The notes beneath the pieces are model-generated. The model saw only the letters and a list, made by a program, of their open reading frames with translations, searched no databases and was not told the DNA's origin. Source: Trichosphaerium sp. ATCC 40318 (Eukaryota > Discosea > Flabellinia > Trichosidae). From it: a stretch of 64,000 nt of DNA. Shown piece after piece: positions 11,829 through 22,396 of this stretch (position 1 is its first letter; every line of letters starts with the position of its first letter). The position numbers and the translations under genes were made by a program. The DNA is taken from NCBI GenBank assembly GCA_038496445.1, contig JALMLS010000540.1, positions 124,001 to 188,000 of the forward strand, given 5' to 3'.

Positions 11829-13996
11829 TCAATAAGCAGGAGGATAACCTATACATGCATATCAGCAAAAGGGGGTCATAGAAATAAAAATAATCTTTCT
11901 TTTGAAAACATCTTTTTTTAGAACGGTTGTTCGTACCTGGTTGGCCTTGAGGTGGGTAACCTTGCTGTGGTGGCGGTTGTCCATAACTACCAGCATGTTG
12001 TGGTGGAGGATACTGTTGTCCTTGAGGAGGGTAACCAGTATGTTGAGGAGGTGGTTGTCCATAAGCTGGTGGGGCTCCATTAAAGCTTTGCGAGTGTGTC
12101 ATTTGAGGAGGAGCACCTGGATAGCCTCCTTGTTGTTGTTGTGGATTATACGACGCTAAAAAAAAATTAAATCAATCATTAACAGTAGTTTTTGAAAACG
12201 CACGTGGTGGTCCCGAAAAACTTTGAGAATGTTGCATTTGTGGTGGATATCCTCCTGGTTGATGTTGTGGATATCCTAGTTTAGAATAAGTTCTCTTGCC
12301 AGCGAGTAAAAAAAATAAAATTAACTTACCATAAGCTGGCTGTTGATTCGTTGCATAAGGTGCGGCTGGAGGTTGTCCAGAGAAGCTTGTTGTGTGTTGA
12401 AGTTGATGACCACCATAACCTGGTTGTGGTTGAGGTGCATATCCGGGCTGTGGGGCATATCCAGGTTGTGGTGGGTACGCTGCAAAAAAAAGAAAATCAG
12501 CAAAAGTTTTCAACGTTCAAACATACCTGGACCTGGCCCTGTAGTGACAGTTTGTGTAGTTTGTGTCATTACTGGTTGCGGAGGAGGTGGCGCTTGTACC
12601 TATAAGGACAAGAATAAGCGCAAAGAACAAAAAAAATCTGGGTTCGAACACCACTGTACTTACTGCCTCTTTTAGAGGCAAATGGAAGTGAACTTCTAAA
12701 AATAATTTGTCCGCTGTAGCGATAAAAATGATGATCAAAAAAAATGCAAAAAAACGAAATAATCATAATAAACTTACGTGAGTATGTGTTACAGAGTAAT
12801 TGTGTACAACAGGTTGAGGAGGGGGTGCTTGTTGTGTAATATTTTGTTGTACCACGACAGTAGTAGCTAGTAAAAATTGTCAGTACAGAAAGAAGAAGCA
12901 AAAATAAAAGTCTTCTTGAAATTCCACTAATGTCTGCGCTAGTGATTGTGCGTCACATACGTTTTGTGCCAAATCCAATGGCTGTTAAACCTACTTGGAT
13001 TTTACCCTTTGGAGATCTTCCTTTGTAAAGAGGTAGCCAAACAACAACCTAAGCACAAGTTTAAAAAACGCAACTCTTTTTTTAATCATTCAAAGAAGAG
13101 AACCACCACGGAGATGTATTCACGTGACTAACCACGCATTTTCTCGTCATAAAAACCTCACACTTTATAGCGGGATTTGACACGAAAATAACTACGCACC
13201 TCGCGATCCTTTGGAAGCTTTTCTAGTTCGTATTTTCCTTCACACAAAAAGTCGTTCTTCCCGATTATATCATAATCGTAAATCATAAAAACAATTCTAT
13301 CCTTCGCAGGTCTTTTAACAGAGCATCTGTGATTGAAAATAAGCGTGACATAAGCAAATAAGTAGAAAAAAAATAGTGACACCCTATATAAAAGGCTAGG
13401 TGTTCGCGCAATCGCGTTACGCTATTTTTTTGATCGGGGCAATGGGCGTGTTTTGGGGACCCACGGGAAATTCAGGCGCAAAGGGGGAATTGTAACGCCG
13501 GGCTACGGGTATGATTGCGCTAGAGATTGTGGCCTTTTTCGGTATAATTTTAGGGGTTTTAAGCTCCCGCGTGCCAATGGCGTGGTATAAACGGTAGCGT
13601 ACAAAAATGTTTCATTCCAGCAAGGATTTAGCGTTTTCTTGAGTTTACGTGTTTTGTAAATTTTACCGATCCAATTGTAGTCGTAGCCAACCTTCATCTT
13701 GCAGTATGGATCAGAAAATCCTAATACGTTTAGTTGGTTGAACAAACATCCTTGAAACAGTAAAGTGGTTCACAGTACCACCGAATAGCACGAAAATGTA
13801 CGGAGGTTGGTAGAAACGTTAAAAAACCCGTGTGAACAACATCAGCGGTAGATGTTCAGGAGAGGCGTTAACGCCATCAAAACAAAGGTATATAATGCCA
13901 CGGACGAAGAGCAATTTACGTACCATTGAAATCAGCTGCTGGTAGGTTCTTTGCTTTTATGCAGCGAACCTTTAATTTGTAACTGCCCTTGCTCAT
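11829..13996 (-). CDS. C2-domain protein with a PYGQ/GYPPQ-rich tail
   Basis: At least ten exons. Exon 1 (13996-13924) gives MSKGSYKLRVRCIKAKNLPA, a textbook C2 start. Exon 2 (13720-13603) gives GFSDPYCKMKVG and KKTLNPCWNETF. Exon 3 (13326-13164) gives DRIVFMIYDYDIIGKNDF and REVRSYFRV. The next exon (about 13055-12960) gives VVVWLPLYKGRSPKGKIQVG and ends the C2 domain. The remaining exons encode QNITQQAPPPQPV, then repeats such as GYAPQPGYAPQPQPGYGG and YPPQGQQYPPPQHAGSYG, ending in GYPPAY and a stop at 11829. C2 domains bind phospholipid, often with calcium; the Asp residues in SDP and YDYD fit calcium binding. Low-complexity PYGQ tails of this kind can self-associate. Intron 2 is unusually long and partly GC-rich. 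Confidence 0.85.
13327..13602 (-). other. Oversized intron with a GC-rich block in the C2 gene
   Basis: Introns in this window are usually 40-75 bases; this one is about 276. From about 13430 to 13560 it contains a block rich in G/C runs (GGGGACCCACGGG, AAAGGGGGAATTG, CGCCGGGC) that looks unlike the surrounding AT-rich DNA. I see no coding frame or terminal repeats. It may be the remnant of an insertion or a structured RNA. Confidence 0.4.
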
Positions 13997-14217
13997 TCGT
14001 ATGGTACGAGGCGTTTAATAAGGAGTGGTTTAATTTAATTAAAGAGAGATTTGTCAATTGTAGTCAATAGAATCAGAAAAGGGCAAAAAACGCCTCTCCG
14101 AACGTGTTACTGACAGTAGCGCTTCGACCTTTTCCCTTAAGGGCATCCCTCATATCATAGGGTTTACTCCGTCAGCGTTGTTAATTTAGTACAATGCAAC
14201 AACAGAATCAGTTCGAC

Positions 14218-14520
14218 TTTCGCAACCAGTCACTAGAAGTTAATAAATGTCCCGAGGACGGGGAAGGTTTACTTGAGTTAGGCTTTCTAGATGATAAATT
14301 AACAGTACGTTTCTTATACTACAATTAGGGTTATTGGGTGTTAATACATACTTGTTGTTAACGACGAAATAGAAAATAGACGGCGTTAAACCACCAGCGC
14401 CTAAAACGTTCCAGGTACCGGGAACTCGCGGCAAGAAGCGAAAACAACACTCCAATGAAGAACAACCAAGCGCTTATTCCTTATTTGCAAAGGTACATAC
14501 GCGCCATAATACAACAATCT
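14218..14520 (-). CDS. Possible small membrane protein
   Basis: On the minus strand from about 14480 to 14355 a frame reads WLFFIGVLFSLLAASSRYLE and continues with basic and aromatic residues (FRRWWFNAVYFLFRR). That is a good single transmembrane helix followed by a positive stretch. A competing frame in the same DNA spans 14455-14240 and can be spliced to 14218. I could not find an in-frame start or decide between the frames, so this is a candidate only. Confidence 0.25.
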
Positions 14521-14591
14521 ACGCGGCTATGATAACTACAGCAAAACATTTTTGTTTTTAGCAATTTTTTTTAACACTAATCTTAGGACCT

Positions 14592-16787
14592 TTTAAAAGC
14601 AGATTCTGTACTAGCAAATAACCCCCAAGCTTATCAGATCATTTCAGCGACATGGGCGAAATGTAGCCCTTCAGAACGCACTGTACAGTATTTTATTCGT
14701 ATTCAAGGTACTAACACGCTTCGTAAGGTGTGGATGAGACAAGCTTCAAAAGCCAAACAGCAGGGCACATTTGAACTGGTACAGGACAGCGACAATGATG
14801 ATACGGAATCAGAGGCTACCAAAAAGTACGCGTTTGTACACTTTTTACTCTTTATTCTTTCTCCGCTATTTTTACAATTAAGATTAAGAAATCCACCAAA
14901 CGGCACCACGAAATTTACTGTTTTAGAAAACCGAGAAAAAAGCGTAAAAAAAGGGATCCAGACGCGCCAAAAAATGCAAAAACTGCATACGCATGCTTCC
15001 AAGCACGTAATAGAGCATCAGTAGCATCTCAGGAGAGTCCAGATCGTAAGGGACCCTTAAAACCAAGAGAGGCAAGTTTTTGATTTGATTTTTTTCAATT
15101 TTTTTGAAATACGTTTTCCAGAGTAGCGCAAAAAAAATTATTGACCTCAATATTAGATTCTAAAGAAGCTAGCTACCATGTGGAAAGCACTACCAGACGC
15201 TGACAAGCAGGTAAACTGACTTTTTTTTTTCATGAAGTTTTTCATGCTTTGTAACTGTTGAGCTTATAAATGGATCCATTGTCCTAATACTAAGGTGATA
15301 GGAGTATATTGAGGAATCTAATAAAGATAAAGAGCGTTATAAACGAGAAATGGCAGTGTATGAGGAGAAAAAACGGAAAGAGGCAGAAGAAGCAGCTCAG
15401 CGAGGTTAGTCGCTTGGATCCCACTCGTTTACTTTTTTTTTTTAACCCGTCACGCTAGCTAAAGCAAAAGCTGCAGCACAACGTGCTCAAATACCACAGA
15501 AAGTATTGCCTGCACACCCGTCCGCTTATGTATATCAAAACCCAATGGCGGCTGGATTGGCTTTACCAGGACATCTAGGTGGTTATCCTGTTCCTAAACC
15601 AGAAGTTAAAGTTTTGAAAGTCAAAGAAAAGGTAAGAAAGAAAGGGAAGACAGGGAAGGATGAGGGTTTTGACGGTTTTTTTTTTGCCTAAGAGCGAGCG
15701 CAGATCACAAAAAAAAAAGAAGACAAAATTGTTTTTATTTTATTAATTATGTCACAATTGTAATTAATCGCGTTTGATGGCGTTAACAATTATATTCTCA
15801 TTAATGTATAATTATTAGGGTGGTAAACTCTTTGATCGGCTTGTTTTACATCCTCCTTTTACTTTTGATAGAATGGTAGAGAAGATACATGTACGATAGC
15901 CTTGATAACCCTCCTTGAGCTGTTTTTTGGTTTTTTTTTTGTTGACACGTGTATGTTTTTTAGGAAAAGTTACAAATTTCAAAGCCTGTTAAGACTGTAC
16001 TTCTTTTACCTGATATGCGAATACGAGATGATGAAGATGTAACGTATTTGGATAAACTTGGTGAATTAGAGATTGTATTTGGTACAACACGAGCCAAAAA
16101 AACAGAAAAAAGTACAACAACAAAGAGTACAAAAAAGAAGCCTATCACGTTTAAAATGGTTGACAAAGTGAAGAAAGAAGATAAGGGTAAAGCAGCGAGA
16201 GCAGTATATAAACAAGTAAGACCACCAAATAATACAAATATAATGGTCACGAGACCAAAGACTGTGCGTTTTAATCTTTGCAAAAAAAAAAAGAAAACCA
16301 AACAAATCAAAAACCATTTTTTTCATTTTTCGAACAAAACGCTTTTCTTATCTTTTCTATAAAGGATATGCCTACCAATTTTACTGAGTTAAAGAAGCGC
16401 AATTCTCCCCCTGGTAGCTACACAATGACACCCAATGGATTTTCAAAACACAGCCCACCACAAGTACCACCACCTCATTATGTACCAGCACAAGATCCAC
16501 AACATGCTATGGCGAAGCCTCATGCTGCTATGGTTATGTCACAACCAGATGATCGTAGTTATGGTCGAACAGACTTTCATCCAATGGCTGGCGGTAATGA
16601 CGGCGCATATAATAACTCAATGTATCCACAGACGTTTGCTAGTCATCCTGTAGAAGGATATGCTTCTAATCCTAATTTTTCAGCACTAGCAACCAATCAA
16701 CCTGTTGGTAGGCATCACAATGACCCTTTGGATTCTAATGCTACTTACCCTATGCAAAGGGAATATGACTTTAATTCATTGTTGTAA
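14592..16787 (+). CDS. HMG-box DNA-binding protein
   Basis: The coding part begins at or before 14592 (DLLKADSVLANNPQAYQIIS; the start codon lies in an upstream exon I could not place). It continues through RTVQYFIRIQGTNTLRKVWM to an acidic stretch at 14780-14825. After an intron comes a basic run and the HMG box: RDPDAPKNAKTAYACFQARN (about 14947-15045), KKLATMWKALPDADKQ (15165-15210) and EYIEESNKDKERYKREM (15304-15356). Then follow an Ala/Lys/Glu helix, a Pro-rich part, a conserved-looking block (PVKTVLLLPDMRIRDDEDVT) at 15970-16040, a lysine-rich part and a Pro/Gln/Met-rich tail (16370-16787). HMG boxes bend DNA. The protein is probably a chromatin architectural factor or a transcription factor. 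Confidence 0.75.
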
Positions 16788-17080
16788 AAGAGATTGTAAG
16801 AATACTATGTTAAAAAAAAACACACCCAAGTTACATTAGATATCATGTACTAATTAAAAAGATATTTAAAAACGGAATTCCATGTCACGTTCTTCTTCTT
16901 CTTTTCTATTTTTATAACATCCTTGATACAGAACAGTATGTTGACGCCTGATAGTTGAAGGACATCGGTAGAAAAGTGTTGATTGGTGACAGTACGAACA
17001 AAGTTTGAAGAACTTTTTCGAAAAAGTGGTTGACTTTTTGAGGCTTGTTTTTTTTTTCAACGAGAAGTCTTTCTACGGTA

Positions 17081-19180
17081 TGTCTCAAGTAATATTATTG
17101 CCTCATGGTGCTTTTGTACAATAATATGTGATAACATAATGGCTATACGTCCTTTTACATGGCGTACGATTTCTGGTACTATTGCTCATGCGTTGGTAAG
17201 CTAATAAGGTTGAGGTGACGCTTTACCAAGTTGTTGGACTCGAAATGACAGTAAGAGGCAGTTTATTATTATGGTGAGCGTCGTGTAGCAGTGTAATCGT
17301 TTATTATCATAAAGGTGGAGCAAAAACTTAACATACGATCAATTGACGCGTGGTACGCCGTTAAACCGGAACAAGTACGTCATGTGATGTACTGTAACGA
17401 ACCTAACACATTATTATACAGCTGAACCAACTGGGTGGTAGAGGGCTTCTAGAGTACGCTTATTTAAGCTCTCCAGTACAATGTTAACCTCACAACGCTT
17501 TACAGGCGTTTTAATAGTTCTATACCAAAATTGGTGAGTGACGTCTATCCTACGTATGCCTGGCAACCGTTTCGCTTTAGTACGTTCACTTTACATCTTT
17601 GAATTCAACAAACGATTATTGTAGAACGTGTATCAAGGAATTTTTGGTCAAATGTCGCACACCACCAAGCAGCAATAATACAGGTAGGTGGGCAAGTAAC
17701 TCGAAATCTAAGTCTCCATAGATGGAGCGTAGTCTTAACATAACAAACATTGATGATTGGTATCGTGTCACACGCGAACAACTGACTTTTATACCGGAGT
17801 TTAGCACTGAAACCATGTTAAGGTGAGTAGAAATGTCACTTTTGAAGTTGATCATACTTGGGTTTTTTGTCGGTTCAGAGAGTTATGATGGCGCTTTTTA
17901 TGACTTCAGTTTATTCGTTAGTATTTAATTAACGTTTATAGGCATTATGGTACCTTGTATGATATGTTACAGACACATTATTCCGAGCGAAATTGGATTC
18001 CTTGGAAATTTGGTATGTTCTGGTAAAAAGTGACTGAAATACTGATCCACAATAAGCTAGTGGTAGTAAAGGTATTTGGAACAATTCAAAACACGCACAT
18101 CAGTTAGTAATGGCAATAGGTTTGTTATACCTTTAGCGTTAACCAGCTAAGATTAGTTTTTTAGAAGAAAAGTTTTCTATTTCATCAGTTAGCTCTTGGA
18201 ATACTATAGCTATGGTAGATATCAAACGTATGGGTGCATTTGGTGCTATAGAGTACGTTTCAAAACTTTGATGATATTTTCACGTGCATACCCAAGTTTT
18301 TCTTGCAGTAGCTTTCTCATTTTTTTCTTATTCAAACGTTGATTTTTTTTTTCAGTCACTATGGCTCTTTGAAAGGATTACTTCTTCAAGTTTATCCTGA
18401 ATATGATTGGGAATATATTCTTTCCGTATCTGAAGCATATGTGGAACCAGAAAGTCAATCAACAAAACCAAAAAAATTACCTAGTCGGTGGGAGCGTATT
18501 GAACATCAAAGGCATTTTTTGGAAAAGGTGAGACTTCTTTCATTTGACAGTTTTTTTAATTACTTGATTTAATACGTTTTAGGCGTATAAATACCTTGGC
18601 TTAAGCAATCTAGATGATTGGTATATCATCAAGGCAAAAGATATTGCACATATCGAAGGTGCTAAACCTTTGTTGAAGTAAGTCTTTTTTTGACCATATT
18701 GATGCCATAACATAGCTTGAGCTAACTTATTTTATCTCTGTCTAGATATTTTGGAGGTTCATTACGTGAACCATTAAAAAAAGTATATCCAGAACATAAC
18801 TGGAAGCCATGGAATTTCTGTACGTCACAAACAACTGAACAGCATTGTTAGTGACTTTTTTCTGGGTAGGCGAAAGAGTTTCAGTTGGGTTTTGGCGTCA
18901 GGCTGATAATGTCAAAGCGTACCTTAAAGATAAGAAAAAGGGCTTACATATTAATTTTGCTGAGGACCTGCTCCGTTTATCAGAACCTCAGATTGGTAAG
19001 TTGGGTAGTTCTTTATCAGCGGAAGAATACAAGAATATGGTTTTAGAAATCTACCCATCACTCGCTTCAAAAGCTCCTTCTATTGACTTGAATAAAAAAA
19101 GTGTGCAAAGGTGGTTATCTGGAACATGTAGAACTCTATTTCTTTGCCGTAAGCGGCATACTGTAACATTAATAAAGTAA
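17081..19180 (+). CDS. Protein with tandem DWY ... W-PW-F repeats
   Basis: A multi-exon gene built from repeated units that open with IDAWYAVKPEQ, IDDWYRVTREQ or LDDWYIIKAKD and close with HYG.L...L...YPEH.W.PW.F. Closing blocks lie at about 17535 (VYPTYAWQPFRF), 17965 (HYSERNWIPWKF), 18385 (VYPEYDWEYI) and 18785 (VYPEHNWKPWNF). Repeats like these are known to me from uncharacterised proteins of algae, fungi and other protists, some fused to nuclease-like domains; none is obvious here. The C-terminal exons (18870-19180) read FWRQADNVKAYLKDKKKGLH and SVQRWLSGTC. The start is uncertain; the ATG at 17081 is the first reasonable one. The repeat pairs Trp and Tyr like a small helical module, but its ligand is unknown. 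Confidence 0.65.
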
Positions 19181-19279
19181 AAGTTAAATAGTACTGATCT
19201 AGAAACAAAGTAAGAGTCGACTTTCACTTTTCTATATTTACATCTAATTGTACAAACAAAAACAATAATAAGAAAAACT

Positions 19280-19345
19280 GAGTCCATTCTCATACCATCT
19301 TTAGCTTTCGCCATAATGTTTACCATCAACCCACTGACAGGCATT
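19280..19345 (-). pseudogene. Relic of a YwqK-type (MORN_2) repeat
   Basis: Read on the minus strand, this segment gives CQWVDGKHYGES, a stop codon, then RWYENGLS. That is exactly the consensus of the YwqK-type repeats in the genes at 43580-44608, 46829-47788 and 47960-48631 (W.DGK..GE...WYENGQL). Only about one unit survives, with an in-frame stop in the middle. It is either a fragment left by gene loss or a duplicated piece from that family. Confidence 0.6.
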
Positions 19346-19555
19346 TTTGTTAAGCTCTGATTTGTTGGATTCTAATATCAAAGTATTGAAAATAAACTTC
19401 TGGAAGGAGAGACTGTTAGACGCTTCAACAAGTGAGACCAAAACTGTAAGTTACAAGATGATATTTACCTCAGTTAAAAATTCAGTTTTTTATTATCTTT
19501 AAGTCGCAATAACTCAAAGCAAAAGCAACGCTTTTTATTTCAACTTATTATCACA

Positions 19556-20601
19556 ATGCATCATTCGATTTCAAAGCGGTCTGAAGGTATTCTTGCATTG
19601 TTTTGAAAACACTTAATCAACGTAAGGTTTATTACGGATGATATGCAATAGTAGAGGTAGTACACAGATACGAGACCTTCCTCAGCAACTTCTAAAGGTT
19701 AGCATGAAACTAAATGTTCAAAACGCTCAAGACAATATCTAGGACTTGTTTGAGACTGTATTAAAGCGGAAAACCGCGTTAACAGGGTTTTTTAACGAAG
19801 AAGTTCATCAACGTCTCAGGTGCTTGCAGTTTCACCTTTTCCGTTATTTTATAGATGTGTAGGTGTCCTGTATGCCATGAAAGGATAAAGTACAGTCATC
19901 CAGGCAAGATAAAACTGGACGAATCAAAGAATAAGTTGTCAATGTTCAGTTACTACTGGGATTGCTGTATTGGACGTGTAAGTAATTTTGGAGAAGAAAA
20001 TTATTGTTCGAGCACATGTTCATGTGCTTTAAAAGCATCAGAGGAGAAACCACGTGCGTTAGTTTTACACAAGACCGAGAAACTTATGAGAAAAAAAAAG
20101 ATAATGAAAAGCGCTTGAAAACCTTACCAAGCCGTTGTACATCGTCAAATAGTCGTGTATATCAGCCTACATCTCTAGTGGATAATTGTATAGCATTGCT
20201 ACTCGAAAATATACGTTTTATAGCGTTTGATGAGGTACTTTGCTATGACCATAAAAAGAAACTGTTTGGGCATTTGTGCATCGCATGTAGTACTTACTGT
20301 TTCTTTATTCGAAGACACCAGACCTTATAATTATTCAGTTATTTAAATATATGAAAGATAAGTGCGAGTTCCTTGAAGGTATAGCAAAAGAGGAAGTAGA
20401 AAAGGGACAGCGATGTGATGTTTGCTACTGCACGTTTTTTTGGTTTTGTGAACTACTTGTTGTCTTATTACTTTCTCCCTAGGTTTGTTTACTGACTATC
20501 ATGCATCTCGAAAGTTATATCGTGCATATGGAAATCACACGTGTTGTGATCGTAGATTCACAGGCTGTACAACAGGATGTAAAAAGCAGTGTCGATGCTA
20601 A
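19556..20601 (+). CDS. Cysteine-rich protein with an F-box-like N-terminus
   Basis: The spliced frame starts MHHSISKRSE and runs through TQIRDLPQQLLKDLFETVL (an F-box-like helix with the Leu-Pro start), then RCPVCHERIKYSHPGKIKLD at 19866 and FSYYWDCC at 19950, a linker with EKRLKTLPSRC, LVDNCIALLLENIRFIAFDE (20178-20234), TPDLIIIQLFKYMKDKCEFL, and a final exon (20480-20601) ending HTCCDRRFTGCTTGCKKQCR and C-stop. The spaced CPxC, HPG, WDCC and GC...C...C.C elements look like zinc-binding units in a repeated HPG-CC style. An F-box would link it to an SCF ubiquitin ligase. The F-box call is weak; the cysteine pattern is clear. Confidence 0.6.
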
Positions 20602-20822
20602 AACAAATATCAGATGGAATAGGTGTTTCCTCTACACTGGACCAGCCACTTGCGTCTTTATTAACTTTAGCCAAACAAACTATACTTTGGACCCGTGTGC
20701 ATGTACATAAATGATTTTTAAAGTGATTTAGCGTATTTCGAACACCAACAAAGCATATGGGTCAATGAACTGTAATTTATGTGTTGACTTTCATGTTTAT
20801 TGTTTGCTTGTTCCGTACACGG

Positions 20823-22089
20823 CTATAGCTCTTTTATAGTATCTTTCATAGCCTGCAACTCGTTTTCTACAACATGCATAAATATACAAGCAACTTGATC
20901 TCCACTGAACACTTTTTTCATTTTAGCGATTATAATGAACTTCAATTTGTGAAGTGACTCTATCTCTTTTTTGACTTTTCTCGTGTATGAAGATATACTC
21001 GACTCATCTTCATGAGACAAAAACCTTCTCAATTTCATCACTAAAGGTAATAATCTGCTATGAATATTATCTTCTTTTTTTTGGATATCCTAAAAATAAA
21101 TATCCAATAAATACAAAAAAAGAAAGATGATCAGAAATTATCACGTGGGATGTACATACACTATAAAAAGACATTTGTTTCCTATCTTGTCTCCATGTTA
21201 TTTTTATTTGTGTTCTAACGCCATTAACGATATCCAAGATTGGACCAACGACTCCTGTTTCTTCCTTTTCTTCTTGGATTTGTGTCGCCAAATAAACGAA
21301 CAACATACCCTTTGTGAAACAAAAGTTACATTTTATAGAGTACATCAAACGTACTCTTTGCTTGGTTGTCATCACCCCGAGTATGTGCGTAAATGCGTAA
21401 CTTCTTATACGATCAAGGTCCTAGAGAGTGTGTAACAGCCGCAAGTTTCGGCAATCATTCAACTTGTTACAAATAACTTTTACCTTTAACATTCGCTCTA
21501 GATGATCTTTCTTCTTTAGAACGCTCGTGCACCACATAACCTTGCTCATTGATGCTCTGCGCTTGCTGTCTGTACACGTGGTTAATCACAGAGAAAAGAA
21601 TTGTCGCAACTTCAAACCAAACATACCATTCAAATCCCTCAACATACTGGGAATATGTCTCTTTGCGTCCGCTAGTGCCACGCTTAGAATACGTCGTATT
21701 CGGTCTCCTTGCGCTGGCGATACCCCCACATACTCGGTACCGCGTAGTACTACAGGTAACAGGTCCATTAGTGGTTCGATACAGCTCAGTAAAAGAAAGT
21801 TAACTGAACACAATGTGCTCGCTAGTTTAGAAAAACAAAAGGGCAATAATGAAATTTCTAATGACGATAACAACTTGATAATACCATCAAGCAATGCTTC
21901 TAAATTATGTTTCCTAAATAGAAGTTTCCACGTGACGTAAAAGACCTCATCCCATACAGAACCAGTTTATTTTTGAGTCAAAAAAAAAGTACACAAATGC
22001 GCTAGTGCATTGGAAGCTTTTTTGGCTGTTTTTTCAGCTGATATAGCGTCATATTGATAGCATCGCAAGTACATATCATTGCTACGCAT
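20823..22089 (-). CDS. Conserved-looking helical protein of unknown function
   Basis: The first exon from the ATG at 22089 gives MRSNDMYLRCYQYDAISAEK and ...ASNALAHL. A phase-2 intron ending in TTTAG joins it to KHNLEALLDGIIKLLSSLEI, then LLPVVLRGTEYVGVSPAQGD and RIRRILSVALADAKRHIPSM (to about 21590). Further exons read RQQAQSINEQGYVVHERSKE (about 21560-21490), FVYLATQIQEEKEETGVVGP (about 21310-21180), and from about 21090 DIQKKEDNIHSRLLPLVMKL to a stop at 20823. The product is soluble and mostly alpha helical with no signal peptide. I do not recognise a family. Its 3' end faces the convergent cysteine-rich gene about 220 bases away. Confidence 0.6.
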
Positions 22090-22396
22090 TGTAATGTATG
22101 TGTGGAGTATTTCGGTTTGATTTAGTGAGTAAAACGTGGATTATTAAACCTTTTTGGTAGCTTCAACTTTCTTCAAGTATCTACACATTGCCGTTACTTA
22201 TATTTCGGAAAAGACGAAACAAAATATCAGCCAAACTTGTGACAAGTTATCATGTTTTGAAACATTTGTTCTTTTTAAAACACAGCCTTCTTTTTTATCT
22301 ACATCTTTTCATTTGTAGTGTTTCTTTTTTATTATTAATTTACAAAGCACGTTTTTTTTTGAACAACAAGGGGTCATCACAGTCTCTTTTCTCTCT

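Noticed and set aside
12640-12665. GGGTTCGAAC as a tRNA B box
   Set aside because: No A box, anticodon arm or acceptor stem can be folded around it, and it lies in an intron of the C2 gene.
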